A program made the translations under genes and the position numbers. Below are positions 56,016 to 64,000 of a stretch of 64,000 nucleotides of DNA, piece after piece. Location of the stretch: contig NZ_CALYOY010000003.1 in assembly GCF_945269915.1 (NCBI RefSeq), positions 1 to 64,000 of the forward strand. The letters are read 5' to 3'. This stretch comes from an uncultured Bifidobacterium sp. (lineage in GTDB: Bacteria; Actinomycetota; Actinomycetes; Actinomycetales; Bifidobacteriaceae). Within the stretch, counting starts at the first letter, position 1; each line of letters begins with the position of its first letter. A model generated the notes under the pieces. The model was not told the origin of the DNA and ran no database searches. It worked only from the letters and a program-made list of their open reading frames with translations.

Positions 56016-57401
56016 TCAGGCCTTGAATTCCACTGTCTGCCGGGCGTATACGCTATCGGGCGTCCACGACACCGGGTCGGCGGGGACCTGATCCCCGGTG
56101 ACGATGTTCTTGACCTGGTCCCCTTCCTCCTGATCCTCCTGGGCGGGGAACCAGACATAGGGAATGCCGAGGTGGTCGGCATAACGAATCTGCTTGCCGA
56201 TCTTCGCGGCGGTGGGTGCAACATCGGTCGCAATCCCCCGTGCCCGCAGACCCTGGGCGATGTGGTTGCTGACGGGCCGTTCCTCCTCGTTCCAGACGGC
56301 CACCATGACCGTGGCGGGGGAAACGCGCGAAGCCTGGGCGCCCTGGGCCAGCAGGTAGGAGAGCAGACGGGAGAGCCCTATGGACAGGCCCACTCCCGGG
56401 TAGGTCCGATTGCCTTGGGAGGCCAGGTTGTCGTAACGGCCGCCCGAGCAGATGGAACCCAGCGATTCCGCCCCCTCCAGGAAGGTCTCGTAGACGGACC
56501 CGGTGTAGTAGTCCAGTCCGCGGGCGATCTTCAGGTCTGCAATGACCGAACCAGGCCGGATCCGATCCGCCTCGTCGATGATCATGGCCAGGGTCCCCAG
56601 TCCCTCCATGGCCAGGCTGTAGGCATCGGAAGCCATGTCGATCCCGACCCTGTCGGCCAGGGCCTCGAAGCGCTCACGCAGCTGGGTGCCATTTTGGGCC
56701 GTCAGTTCGGCCAGGTCAAGGCAGGCACGGGCCTGGTCCTGGCTGGCGCCGCACTCGGAGACCAGGAGTTTGGCCACATCGTCGGCCCCGATCTTGTCCA
56801 GCTTGTCAATCTCACGGAGGACACCCTCGATGTCGGTAAGTCCTATCCCCCGGTAGAACCCCTCGGAGAGCTTGCGGTTGTTGGCGTGGACGGTGGGCTT
56901 GGGGAGCCCCAGGGCCCGTAGCCCCTCCAGGGCGCTGAGCATGACCAGGGGCACCTCGACCTCATAGTGGTCCGGCAGGTCACCGTTGCCCACCACATCC
57001 ACATCGGCCTGGACGAACTCGCGGAACCGACCCTCCTGGGGCCGTTCCCCCCTCCAGACCTTCTGAATCTGCCAGCGCTTGAAGGGGAAGGTGAGCTGAC
57101 CGCTGTTCTCGACCACGTACCGGCTCAGAGGCACGGTCAGGTCGAAATGAAGACCGAGACGGTTCTCGACGGGCACGTCCTTCTCCTGGCCAAGATCCTG
57201 CAGGCGGGAAAGGAGATAGATCTCCTTGCTGGTCTCCCCCTTCTTGAGCAGGCTGGAGCCCTGTTCGACGGCCCGGGTCTCTATGCCGATGTAGCCATTG
57301 AGCTCAAAAACCCTGCGAAGGGTATCGATGGCCCGCTGCTCAACCACCCGCTGGGAGGGCAGCCATTCCGGAAATCCTGATAATGATGCGCCTTTTGCCA
57401 T
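56016..57401 (-). CDS. hisS: Histidyl-tRNA synthetase
   Basis: A 461-aa class II synthetase. [15 protein letters not shown] starts the core; [12 protein letters not shown] is motif 2-adjacent, and [13 protein letters not shown] is the His-A motif. The C-terminal anticodon-binding domain begins near residue 360. It starts with ATGGCAAAAGG without a visible Shine-Dalgarno, just after AT-rich DNA, so a leaderless mRNA is possible. hisS-aspS order is common in actinobacteria. Confidence 0.94.
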   Translation of the reverse strand: MAKGASLSGFPEWLPSQRVVEQRAIDTLRRVFELNGYIGIETRAVEQGSSLLKKGETSKEIYLLSRLQDLGQEKDVPVENRLGLHFDLTVPLSRYVVENSGQLTFPFKRWQIQKVWRGERPQEGRFREFVQADVDVVGNGDLPDHYEVEVPLVMLSALEGLRALGLPKPTVHANNRKLSEGFYRGIGLTDIEGVLREIDKLDKIGADDVAKLLVSECGASQDQARACLDLAELTAQNGTQLRERFEALADRVGIDMASDAYSLAMEGLGTLAMIIDEADRIRPGSVIADLKIARGLDYYTGSVYETFLEGAESLGSICSGGRYDNLASQGNRTYPGVGLSIGLSRLLSYLLAQGAQASRVSPATVMVAVWNEEERPVSNHIAQGLRARGIATDVAPTAAKIGKQIRYADHLGIPYVWFPAQEDQEEGDQVKNIVTGDQVPADPVSWTPDSVYARQTVEFKA

Positions 57402-57408
57402 AAGAACC

Positions 57409-57415
57409 TATAATA
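57409..57415. promoter_or_regulatory. Shared AT-rich -10 region between hisS and the DUF349 gene
   Basis: TATAAT reads on the plus strand at 57409-57414, 72 bases before the DUF349 start. TATTAT reads on the minus strand at 57415-57410, eight bases before the hisS ATG. Neither has a strong -35. Confidence 0.4.
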
Positions 57416-57485
57416 GAAGAGGTCAAGGAAAATGGCATCGCCGTATTCTGCGATCTCTCCAACACACAAGCTTAAGGAGCTGGCC

Positions 57486-59108
57486 ATGGCCGACGAGACT
57501 GCCACCACACCCGAGAACACCCAGACGCCTGAGGAGGAGCAGCGCACGGATCAGACGGCAGAGGAGAACACTGCCGCCGAGACCCCCCAGGCCGGCGCCG
57601 AACCCATTGCCACAGCCGAGAGCCCTGAAGAGACCCCGGCACCAGCACAGACGGCCCCGGTTCCCGCAGAGCCCAGGTCTGAACCTGCTCCGGCAGCACC
57701 GACACCCTCTCCTGTGCCGCCTGCACCTGTCGGGAATCCGGAAGCAACATCTGCTCCCGCACCCGTCCCGGCACCGGCCAAGCCACGGGGCCCAGCTCCC
57801 ACCCCTGCCGCCTTCGCCAAGAAGACCCCCCATGTGGCTCCGGCACCCAGCGCCCCCACCTACTCCGAAGCGGAAATCAAGGAGGCCGAGACCTTTGGCC
57901 GCGTGGACGACCGGGGCAACGTCTTCGTCAAGGAAGGCGAGACGGAGCGCCAGGTAGGCCAATTCCCCCATGCCACCAAGGACGAGGCCCTGAACCTCTA
58001 CGCACGCCGCTTCCTGGACATCAAGGAGAAGTTGGATCTCTTCGCCGCCCGGCTGAAAACCACAAAGGTCAAGCCCCGCGAGATTGACGAGTCGATCAGG
58101 AGCCTGGGCGAGGAGGTCAAGGAACCCGATGTCGTCGGCAACATCGCCTCCCTCCGCACCCGACTGGAGGATCTGACCAGGCAGGGTCAGGTCAAGAAGG
58201 AGGAACTGGCCGAGGCCCGCAAGGCGGCCATGGCCAAGGCCATCGAGGAACGCACCGCCATCGTCGAAAAAGCCGAGGAACTGGCCAATTCCCTGGATGA
58301 GTCGACCAACTGGCGTTCCACCGCCGACAAGTTCCGCTCCCTCTTCGAGGAGTGGCAGAACCACCAGCGCACAACCATCCGTATCGACAAGACCGACGCC
58401 GACGCCCTCTGGAAGCGCTTCTCCTCCGCCCGGACCACCTTCAACCAGGCCAGGCGCAAGTGGGCCCAGCAGCGTGACTCCCAGCGCGCCGATGCCAAGC
58501 GCATCAAAGAGGAGATCATCGCCCAGGCCGACAAGATCAAGGATTCGACCGACTGGGGCACCACCTCCCACGAGTTCAATGAGCTCATGGACCGGTGGAA
58601 GCAGGCCGGACGGGCGGGCCGTCAGGATGATGACCAGCTCTGGGCACGCTTTCGCCAGGCGGCCGATGTCTTCTTCGATGCCAGGCAGGCCGACCGCGAC
58701 AAGACCTCCGTGGACGAGAAGGACAACCTGGCCAAGAAGGAGGCCCTTCTGACCAAGGCCGAGGCCCTCCTCCCGGTCAAGGATGTCAAGGCAGCCAAGC
58801 AGGCCCGTCAGGCCCTGGCTTCCATTCAGGAGGAATGGGACCAGATCGGGTACGTCCCACGCTATGACGTCCGCCGTATTGAAGGGCGCATGGATGCGGT
58901 CGACCGGGAGATCAAGTCCGTGGAAGATGCCGCCTGGAACCAGTCCGACCCCGAGGCCGACGCCCGCGTGTCCAGCTTCGAGGAGCAGCTCACGGCCCAA
59001 CTGGATGAGCTCAACCAGCAGATCGCCGCGGAGACCGACCCTGACAAGAAGCGTCAACTGGAGACGGAGAAGGCCACCAAGGAGCAGTGGCTGAACGCCG
59101 TTAAGTAA
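57486..59108 (+). CDS. DUF349 domain-containing protein
   Basis: A 540-aa protein. Residues 1-130 are Pro/Ala/Glu/Thr-rich and probably disordered. The remaining residues are highly charged and helical, with repeated DUF349 units (motifs such as STNWRSTADKFRSLFEEWQ and STDWGTTSHEFNELMDRWKQ, then SIQEEWDQIGYVPR) separated by coiled coils. No catalytic motif. AAGGAG precedes the ATG at 57486. Function is unknown in actinobacteria. Confidence 0.88.
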   Translation: MADETATTPENTQTPEEEQRTDQTAEENTAAETPQAGAEPIATAESPEETPAPAQTAPVPAEPRSEPAPAAPTPSPVPPAPVGNPEATSAPAPVPAPAKPRGPAPTPAAFAKKTPHVAPAPSAPTYSEAEIKEAETFGRVDDRGNVFVKEGETERQVGQFPHATKDEALNLYARRFLDIKEKLDLFAARLKTTKVKPREIDESIRSLGEEVKEPDVVGNIASLRTRLEDLTRQGQVKKEELAEARKAAMAKAIEERTAIVEKAEELANSLDESTNWRSTADKFRSLFEEWQNHQRTTIRIDKTDADALWKRFSSARTTFNQARRKWAQQRDSQRADAKRIKEEIIAQADKIKDSTDWGTTSHEFNELMDRWKQAGRAGRQDDDQLWARFRQAADVFFDARQADRDKTSVDEKDNLAKKEALLTKAEALLPVKDVKAAKQARQALASIQEEWDQIGYVPRYDVRRIEGRMDAVDREIKSVEDAAWNQSDPEADARVSSFEEQLTAQLDELNQQIAAETDPDKKRQLETEKATKEQWLNAVK

Positions 59109-59148
59109 CCGGTACATTTTCCGTCCCGTATCCGGGGCAGAACCTGTA

Positions 59149-59175
59149 GGGTCCGCACCAACCAGGTGCGGACCC
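59149..59175 (+). terminator. Terminator of the DUF349 gene
   Basis: GGGTCCGCACC (59149-59159) pairs perfectly with GGTGCGGACCC (59165-59175) around a 5-base loop, followed by CTCGTTCATATCTTTATTC. It is 40 bases after the stop. Confidence 0.8.
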
Positions 59176-59231
59176 CTCGTTCATATCTTTATTCTTCCAT
59201 GTCTTTATTCCCGCCCTGATACGGCAAGGGT

Positions 59232-61595
59232 CTAGATACTGCGCATGTGCGGAGTGGCCGAACCCTTGGCGCCGGTCAGGCGATAGGCGTCGAAGACCCC
59301 GTCAATCTTGCGTACCGCCGCCAGGAGGGTGTTAAGGTGCTGGGGATCGCCCATCTCGAAGACGAACTGGCTGACCGCCACCCGATCACGGCCGGTGGAC
59401 TGGCTGCCCGAGAGGATGTTCACCCCGTGGTCCGAGAGGACCTGGGTGATGTCCGAGAGGAGATGGGGTCTGTCCAGGGCCTCGACCTGAATCTGGACCA
59501 TGAAGGTGCCCTGCTTGCTGGTCCAGGAGACCTCGACGATGCGCTCGGGCTGGTTGCGCTTCAGGTCCAAGAGATTCTGGCAGTCGGCCCGATGGACCGA
59601 GACGCCCTGGTTCCGGGTGATGAACCCGACGATCCTGTCACCCGGTACCGGAGTGCAGCAGCGGGCCAGCTTGACCCAGACATCGTCCACACCCTTGACT
59701 GAAACTCCCTGGGAGGACTCCGACCGGGAGGCCTTGGTCACCTGGCGCAGGGGTATGGCCTCCTGCTCCACCTCGTCCTCGAGGTTGGACCGGCCGGCAT
59801 CACGGACCAGACGTGAGATGACGTTCTGGGTGGAGACCTGCCCATCCCCTATGGCTGCATAGATCGCGTCCTCATTGGGGTAGTTCAGCTCGTCGGCGGC
59901 ACCTACCATGGCTTCAGGTGTCAGGAGAGTGGCCACGGGCAGGTTGCGCTTGCGCATGGCCCTGATCAGGTCATCCCTGCCCTCTTCGATGGTCTCGGAG
60001 CGACGCTCCTTGCTGAACCACTGACGGATCTTGCTGCGCGCCCTGGGGCTCTTGGCGAAGCTGAGCCAGTCCCTGGACGGCCCATCGGTATCGGACTTGC
60101 TGGTCAGTATCTCTACCGTGTCGCCGTTCTGAAGCTTGGTATCCAAGGGGACCAGACGCCCATTGACCCTGGCGCCCATGGTTCGGTGCCCCACCTCGGT
60201 GTGGACCGAATAGGCGAAGTCGACCGGTGTGGACTCGGCCGGCAGTGAGACGATCTTCCCCTTGGGGGTGAAGACGTAGACCTCGGATGACCCAAGATCG
60301 TCCTTGAGGGAGCCCAGGAACTCGTCCGAGTCTGGGGTCTCACTGGTCCAGTCGGCCAGCTGCTGGATCCACTTGAGGTTATCCTCCTGGGAGAGCTCGC
60401 TGACCTCCTGCTTCTCACGCCTGACATCCGACTTGTCGGGCTGGGAGAGTTCCCGGCCCGCCGACCCGTTCTCCTTGTACTTCCAGTGGGCCGCGATGCC
60501 GAATTCGGCCCTGCGATGCATCTCCCAGGTCCGGATCTGGATTTCCACCGGCTTGCCCCCCGGCCCCACCACCGTCGTGTGGAGGGACTGGTACATGTTC
60601 GTCTTGGGCATGGCGATGTAATCCTTGAAGCGCCCGGGCACCGGGGACCAGCGGGCGTGGACGGCACCCAGGGCCGCATAGCAGTCGCGGATGGAATCGA
60701 CGATGATCCTGACCCCGACCAGGTCGTAGATGTTGGCGAAATCATGCCCTCGGACAATCATCTTCTGATAGATGCTGAAGTAGTCCTTGGGTCGGCCAGT
60801 CACCTGGGCGTCGATGCCCTGGGAATCCAGGTCCTCATGGATCTCGTCCAGGATCTGCCGCAGATAGACCTCACGCTGCCCTGCACGCCTGGAAACCAGG
60901 ACCACGATCTCGTCATAGATCTTCGGATAGAGGGTCTTGAAGCTGAGCTCTTCCAGCTCGGTCTTGATGGCGTTCATGCCCAGGCGGTTGGCCAGGGGGG
61001 CGTATACATCCAGGGTTTCGCGCGCCTTGCGCTGAGCCGAGGAGGCCTTGACATACCGCCAGGTCCGGGCATTGTGGACCCTGTCGGCCAGCTTGACCAC
61101 CAGGACACGCACATCACGGCTCATGGCCACGATCATCTTGCGGATGGTCTCGGCCTGGGCCGAATCCCCATAGTCCATCTTCGATATCTTGGTGACCCCG
61201 TCGACCAGTCCGGCCACCGTATCGCCGAACTCCTCCCGGCACTCGTCCAGGGTGTAATCGGTGTCCTCGACCGTGTCGTGGAGCAGGCCCGCCGAGACCA
61301 CCGTCGACCCCATGCCCAGGTCGGCCAGGATCTGCGCCACGGCCAGGGGGTGGATGATGTACGGCTCTCCCGATTTGCGCCTCTGCTCGGCGTGTTGCCT
61401 CACCGCGCGGTCATAGGCCTTCTGGAGGATGGAAAGGTCCTCGTCGGGATGATGCTCCCGACAGATCTGCCGTATGGGAACCAGGGGGTTGAGGGGGTTG
61501 TCGCTCACCTCGCACCCCAGGGCACGGGAGGACAGCTCAGACGGACCCTTGCCGCTCACGTCATTGCCGCAGACGCTGCCCTCCATAGCGACCAT
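59232..61595 (-). CDS. rel: Bifunctional (p)ppGpp synthetase/hydrolase
   Basis: A 787-aa long RSH enzyme controlling the stringent response. The HD hydrolase domain carries LLHDTVEDTDYTLDECREEF. The synthetase domain spans about residues 240-400 (DLVGVRIIVDSIRDCYAALG). TGS (VYVFTPKGKIVSLPAESTPV) and C-terminal ACT (SDITQVLSDHGVNILSGS) domains follow. The frame opens at 61643, but TTGGAGG precedes the ATG at 61595 (MVAMEGSV). A TTGACA hexamer at about 61650 on the minus strand may be part of its promoter. Confidence 0.94.
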   Translation of the reverse strand: MVAMEGSVCGNDVSGKGPSELSSRALGCEVSDNPLNPLVPIRQICREHHPDEDLSILQKAYDRAVRQHAEQRRKSGEPYIIHPLAVAQILADLGMGSTVVSAGLLHDTVEDTDYTLDECREEFGDTVAGLVDGVTKISKMDYGDSAQAETIRKMIVAMSRDVRVLVVKLADRVHNARTWRYVKASSAQRKARETLDVYAPLANRLGMNAIKTELEELSFKTLYPKIYDEIVVLVSRRAGQREVYLRQILDEIHEDLDSQGIDAQVTGRPKDYFSIYQKMIVRGHDFANIYDLVGVRIIVDSIRDCYAALGAVHARWSPVPGRFKDYIAMPKTNMYQSLHTTVVGPGGKPVEIQIRTWEMHRRAEFGIAAHWKYKENGSAGRELSQPDKSDVRREKQEVSELSQEDNLKWIQQLADWTSETPDSDEFLGSLKDDLGSSEVYVFTPKGKIVSLPAESTPVDFAYSVHTEVGHRTMGARVNGRLVPLDTKLQNGDTVEILTSKSDTDGPSRDWLSFAKSPRARSKIRQWFSKERRSETIEEGRDDLIRAMRKRNLPVATLLTPEAMVGAADELNYPNEDAIYAAIGDGQVSTQNVISRLVRDAGRSNLEDEVEQEAIPLRQVTKASRSESSQGVSVKGVDDVWVKLARCCTPVPGDRIVGFITRNQGVSVHRADCQNLLDLKRNQPERIVEVSWTSKQGTFMVQIQVEALDRPHLLSDITQVLSDHGVNILSGSQSTGRDRVAVSQFVFEMGDPQHLNTLLAAVRKIDGVFDAYRLTGAKGSATPHMRSI

Positions 61596-61674
61596 CAAGC
61601 CTCCAATGTCCGATAATGCACCAATCCTACACGCATCGGGCATGTCAAACCCCTACCGTGTCTGCCTTCGTGAA

Positions 61675-62163
61675 TCAGACTCCCGTGGAACCGAAACCCC
61701 GTGAGGAACGGGCCGAACCGGGAAGGCATGCCGCGGGGATGAACCGTGCCTGGACGTACCGCTGGATGACCAGCTGGGCAATCCTGTCGCCCGGCTGGAA
61801 ACGGACCGTCCGGTCGGAATCCAGGTTAATCAGGGGGACCTTGATTTCACCCCGGTACCCGGCATCGATGGTCCCCGGCGCATTGAGGACGGTGACACCC
61901 CGCTTGACGGCCAGTCCGGAGCGGGGATGCACCAGACCCACATACCCCGCCGGGAGGGCCAGGGCGATGCCTGTGGGCACCAAGGCACGCTGGAAGGGGG
62001 CCAGTTCCACGGCCTCCCTGGTCTTCAGGTCGGCACCGGCATCACCCTCCATGGCATAGACCAGGGGGACCGGGTCCCCCGTCGCTTCCCCGTCCGGTCC
62101 ACCGACGGTCTTGACCAGGACCTCGATGGATTCAGGCTCGTTGTATGTCTCGTCGTAGGCCAT
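61675..62163 (-). CDS. dut: Deoxyuridine 5'-triphosphate nucleotidohydrolase
   Basis: A 162-aa trimeric dUTPase with all five motifs: DAGADLKTRE, RSGLAVKRGV, GTIDAGYRGEI, QPGDRIAQLVI and the C-terminal RGFGSTGV. It removes dUTP and supplies dUMP. The ATG at 62163 shares one base with the upstream stop (TGATG), showing coupling; the four-codon longer form is less likely. Confidence 0.94.
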   Translation of the reverse strand: MAYDETYNEPESIEVLVKTVGGPDGEATGDPVPLVYAMEGDAGADLKTREAVELAPFQRALVPTGIALALPAGYVGLVHPRSGLAVKRGVTVLNAPGTIDAGYRGEIKVPLINLDSDRTVRFQPGDRIAQLVIQRYVQARFIPAACLPGSARSSRGFGSTGV

Positions 62164-62459
62164 CAGGCGGCGCACTCCTTGCAGACGGGTTGCCCGTCGG
62201 GAGTGGCGTAGGCCAGCTGGCTGCGGTGCTTGACCAGGAAGCAGCTGGAGCAGATGAACTCGTCACCCTGCATGGGGATGACGGTGACGGAGGAATCCTC
62301 GTTGCTCAGATCGGCCCCCGGAAGTTCGTAGTCCTCGGCAATGGCGTTCTCGTCATCATCCAGGTCCGCTCCGGCATCCTGATTGGTCTTGCCGAGCTCC
62401 TGCAGGGATTCCTCATCTTCGTCCTTATCGCGGGGGGAATCGTAATCCTGTGCCATCAT
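62163..62459 (-). CDS. DUF4193 family zinc-ribbon protein
   Basis: A 98-aa acidic protein (LDDDENAIAEDYELPGADLS) with a C-terminal zinc ribbon CSSCFLVKHRSQL...CKEC. DUF4193 proteins are widespread in actinobacteria beside dut and have no known function. It is coupled to dut. Confidence 0.9.
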   Translation of the reverse strand: MMAQDYDSPRDKDEDEESLQELGKTNQDAGADLDDDENAIAEDYELPGADLSNEDSSVTVIPMQGDEFICSSCFLVKHRSQLAYATPDGQPVCKECAA

Positions 62460-62607
62460 TACCCTTTCATTATCATCCGGCCCTGTTCACCGGTGAAGCA
62501 TATACGACATGTACTGCGCATAGGATACACGATTTCAAAAGCACGTAAAATACAAACCATAGGGCACAATGAAAGAAACCGTGACCACCGAGGAGATAGG
62601 GGCGTGC

Positions 62608-63849
62608 ATGTCTGAGAATGGGATCAGGATGGCCCGCTTTGACCATGTGAGCGAGAAGGGCGATCTGGTCTTTGTATGTGACCATCGGCACTTCGCCGTA
62701 CCAGTCGACGATGCGCTTGATCACGCCATTCTCGAGGCCAAGCAGGTCAAGGAGGAAGAGGAGGGGACACCCCGCCCGCAGGCAGCCGCACCCCTGCCGG
62801 TCTCGTCGATACAGGCCGCGATCAGGGCCGGGGCACGCCCCGCCAACGTAGCTCAACAATTCGCTGTCAACGAAGCCCTCGTTCGGCGTTTCGCGGCCCC
62901 GGTCGAAACAGAAAAGAAATATGCCATCGAGCAGTTCCTGACCATGCAGGCCCCCAAGGGGTCGGCAGGACACACCAACCAGGACCTGATCGCCAGGGTA
63001 CTCCGGCAGGCGGGTGCAACCATGAAGAACCTGATCTGGGAGGCGACCCGACAGGGATATGAACCCTGGAAGATCAGCGGGGTCATCCAGATCGACAAGC
63101 GGATAGTCAATGCCCAGTGGGCCTGGAACATGCACGATAATACGGTGACCTGCCTGAACGATGCGGCCAGGACCCTCCTTGACCAGTCCAACCTGGCCGA
63201 TCTGCTCGGGGACATGGCTTCCCCGGCCCCTCCAAAGCAGGCCGAACCGTGCCGGACCGACGAGCCGAAGCCCCTCCCAGCTCAACCCGAAACCACTGGA
63301 ACCGGACAGGGTTCCTTCCAGGGGGAACAGACCAGGCCGGAGTACGACCCCGCCCCGATACGAACCTCCGTCGGCAGCACGCCCATGACCGCTGCCGAGG
63401 CGGTAAGCAACAGGCCCCGGTCATCGCAAACACCTGGGAGCAAGGATCCGAAGCCGGACGACGGCGACAGGCACTCCGCCCTGACCGCCTGGCTCTACGG
63501 AAAGCCGTCGGCCGAGAAACCGCAGCCCAAGGAGACCCGCCAGAATCTGGACGATGAGACCAGGCCCTCCTTTCACCGGTCCGCCGAGTCACAGGCAACG
63601 GAAACAACCGCTGATGGCAATCAGGCCAAACAGGCAATGCCGGTCCAGGAACCGGCCAGACAGGGGTTCGATATGGCCGCCTCCCGCGAGCAGGAAGCAC
63701 AGACCCAGACCCTCCCCCGGCAGGACCCGAGCAACCGAAAATCCGAGCAGCCGATGAAACAGCCACAGCAGCGGACAAAGGGCGGCCAACGTAAGCATTC
63801 TGGGCGTTCCGCAGTTCCCAGTTGGGATGAAATCCTCTTCGGCGACTGA
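62608..63849 (+). CDS. sepH: Septation protein SepH (DUF3071)
   Basis: About 413 aa. The N-terminal domain (RFDHVSEKGDLVFVCDHRHF, then the helix-turn-helix-like IQAAIRAGARPANVAQQFAV) matches SepH, an FtsZ-binding cell-division regulator of actinobacteria. Residues about 205-390 are Pro/Gln/Thr-rich and disordered. The C-terminal SAVPSWDEILFGD motif is typical. Starts at 62569, 62608 and 62629 are all possible; 62608 follows GAGGAGATAGGGG. Confidence 0.85.
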   Translation: MSENGIRMARFDHVSEKGDLVFVCDHRHFAVPVDDALDHAILEAKQVKEEEEGTPRPQAAAPLPVSSIQAAIRAGARPANVAQQFAVNEALVRRFAAPVETEKKYAIEQFLTMQAPKGSAGHTNQDLIARVLRQAGATMKNLIWEATRQGYEPWKISGVIQIDKRIVNAQWAWNMHDNTVTCLNDAARTLLDQSNLADLLGDMASPAPPKQAEPCRTDEPKPLPAQPETTGTGQGSFQGEQTRPEYDPAPIRTSVGSTPMTAAEAVSNRPRSSQTPGSKDPKPDDGDRHSALTAWLYGKPSAEKPQPKETRQNLDDETRPSFHRSAESQATETTADGNQAKQAMPVQEPARQGFDMAASREQEAQTQTLPRQDPSNRKSEQPMKQPQQRTKGGQRKHSGRSAVPSWDEILFGD

Positions 63850-63908
63850 TTCCGGCCAGGAGCGAACCTGGACGATGACCAGGCAGCTCAATCGAATCCG
63901 ACCGGGGT

Positions 63909-64000
63909 TCAGACCAGGTCGATCAGGCAGGGAATCCGCGTCTCCAGAATCGTCGATGAACCGTGCACCCCGGGCAGGCGTGTGGCCGCGTCGATCTGAA
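63909..64000 (-). CDS. C-terminal end of an unidentified minus-strand gene
   Basis: An open frame enters from the right edge and stops at a TGA (63911-63909), giving the last 29 complete residues, QIDAATRLPGVHGSSTILET followed by RIPCLIDLV. Codons are strongly G/C-ending, as in neighbouring genes. Too short to assign a family. Confidence 0.4.
   Translation of the reverse strand, partial: QIDAATRLPGVHGSSTILETRIPCLIDLV

Overview
The window looks like chromosomal DNA from a Bifidobacterium. It is high-GC, with strong G/C third-position bias that produces long antisense shadow ORFs. It carries an actinobacterial gene set: tandem clpP1-clpP2 with clpX, a corynebacterial-type gluABCD operon, sepH, a DUF4193 protein, a DUF3516 helicase and a single bifunctional rel. 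It also has the bifidobacterial hallmark pflB-pflA pair. I cannot fix the species; the bee-gut group is possible but unproven. About 55 protein genes, one tRNA and many clear intrinsic terminators fill the window. I see no phage, insertion sequence, rRNA or CRISPR array.

Layout. 1-4800: a plus-strand cassette of a HutC-type GntR regulator, an ADP-ribosylglycohydrolase-family protein, an NCS1 permease and a PfkB kinase. It parallels E. coli yegTUVW and is the best candidate here for an uncharacterised salvage pathway. 4816-16245 is mostly minus strand: glycerol dehydrogenase, a Thr/Pro-rich membrane protein, a histidine phosphatase with rsfS, glmU, a NagD-like HAD, tRNA-Gln(TTG), prs, nadD, an unknown protein, proA and glyA. 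16537-18027: thrC on plus. 18186-20496: a GntR(YtrA)-ABC ATPase-permease operon. 20803-31187, all minus: HAD phosphatase, recN, nadK, clpX, clpP2, clpP1, tig, RNase D and pflA. pflB follows at 31284-33659 with a CRP/GlxR-like site upstream, then a small unknown protein and nadE.

36299-43005 is the most accessory-like part: a DHA2 drug-efflux pump divergent from a TetR regulator, a YccF membrane protein, a cyclophilin, an orphan vsr endonuclease, a Gfo/Idh/MocA oxidoreductase, a decayed minus-strand gene, and a solitary MarR regulator with a strong palindrome upstream. 43182-53803: rarA, a fused binding-protein/permease plus ATPase amino-acid importer, the Ski2-like helicase, and gluABCD. 54172-64000: aspS-hisS, a DUF349 protein, rel, dut, the DUF4193 protein, sepH, and the tail of one further minus-strand gene at the right edge.

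Many neighbours overlap by 1-4 bases (ATGA, GTGA or TGATG), so translational coupling is common. Several start codons here were moved downstream from the longest open frame to the position with a good Shine-Dalgarno sequence. Three long G/C homopolymers (12-14 bases) lie in non-coding DNA.
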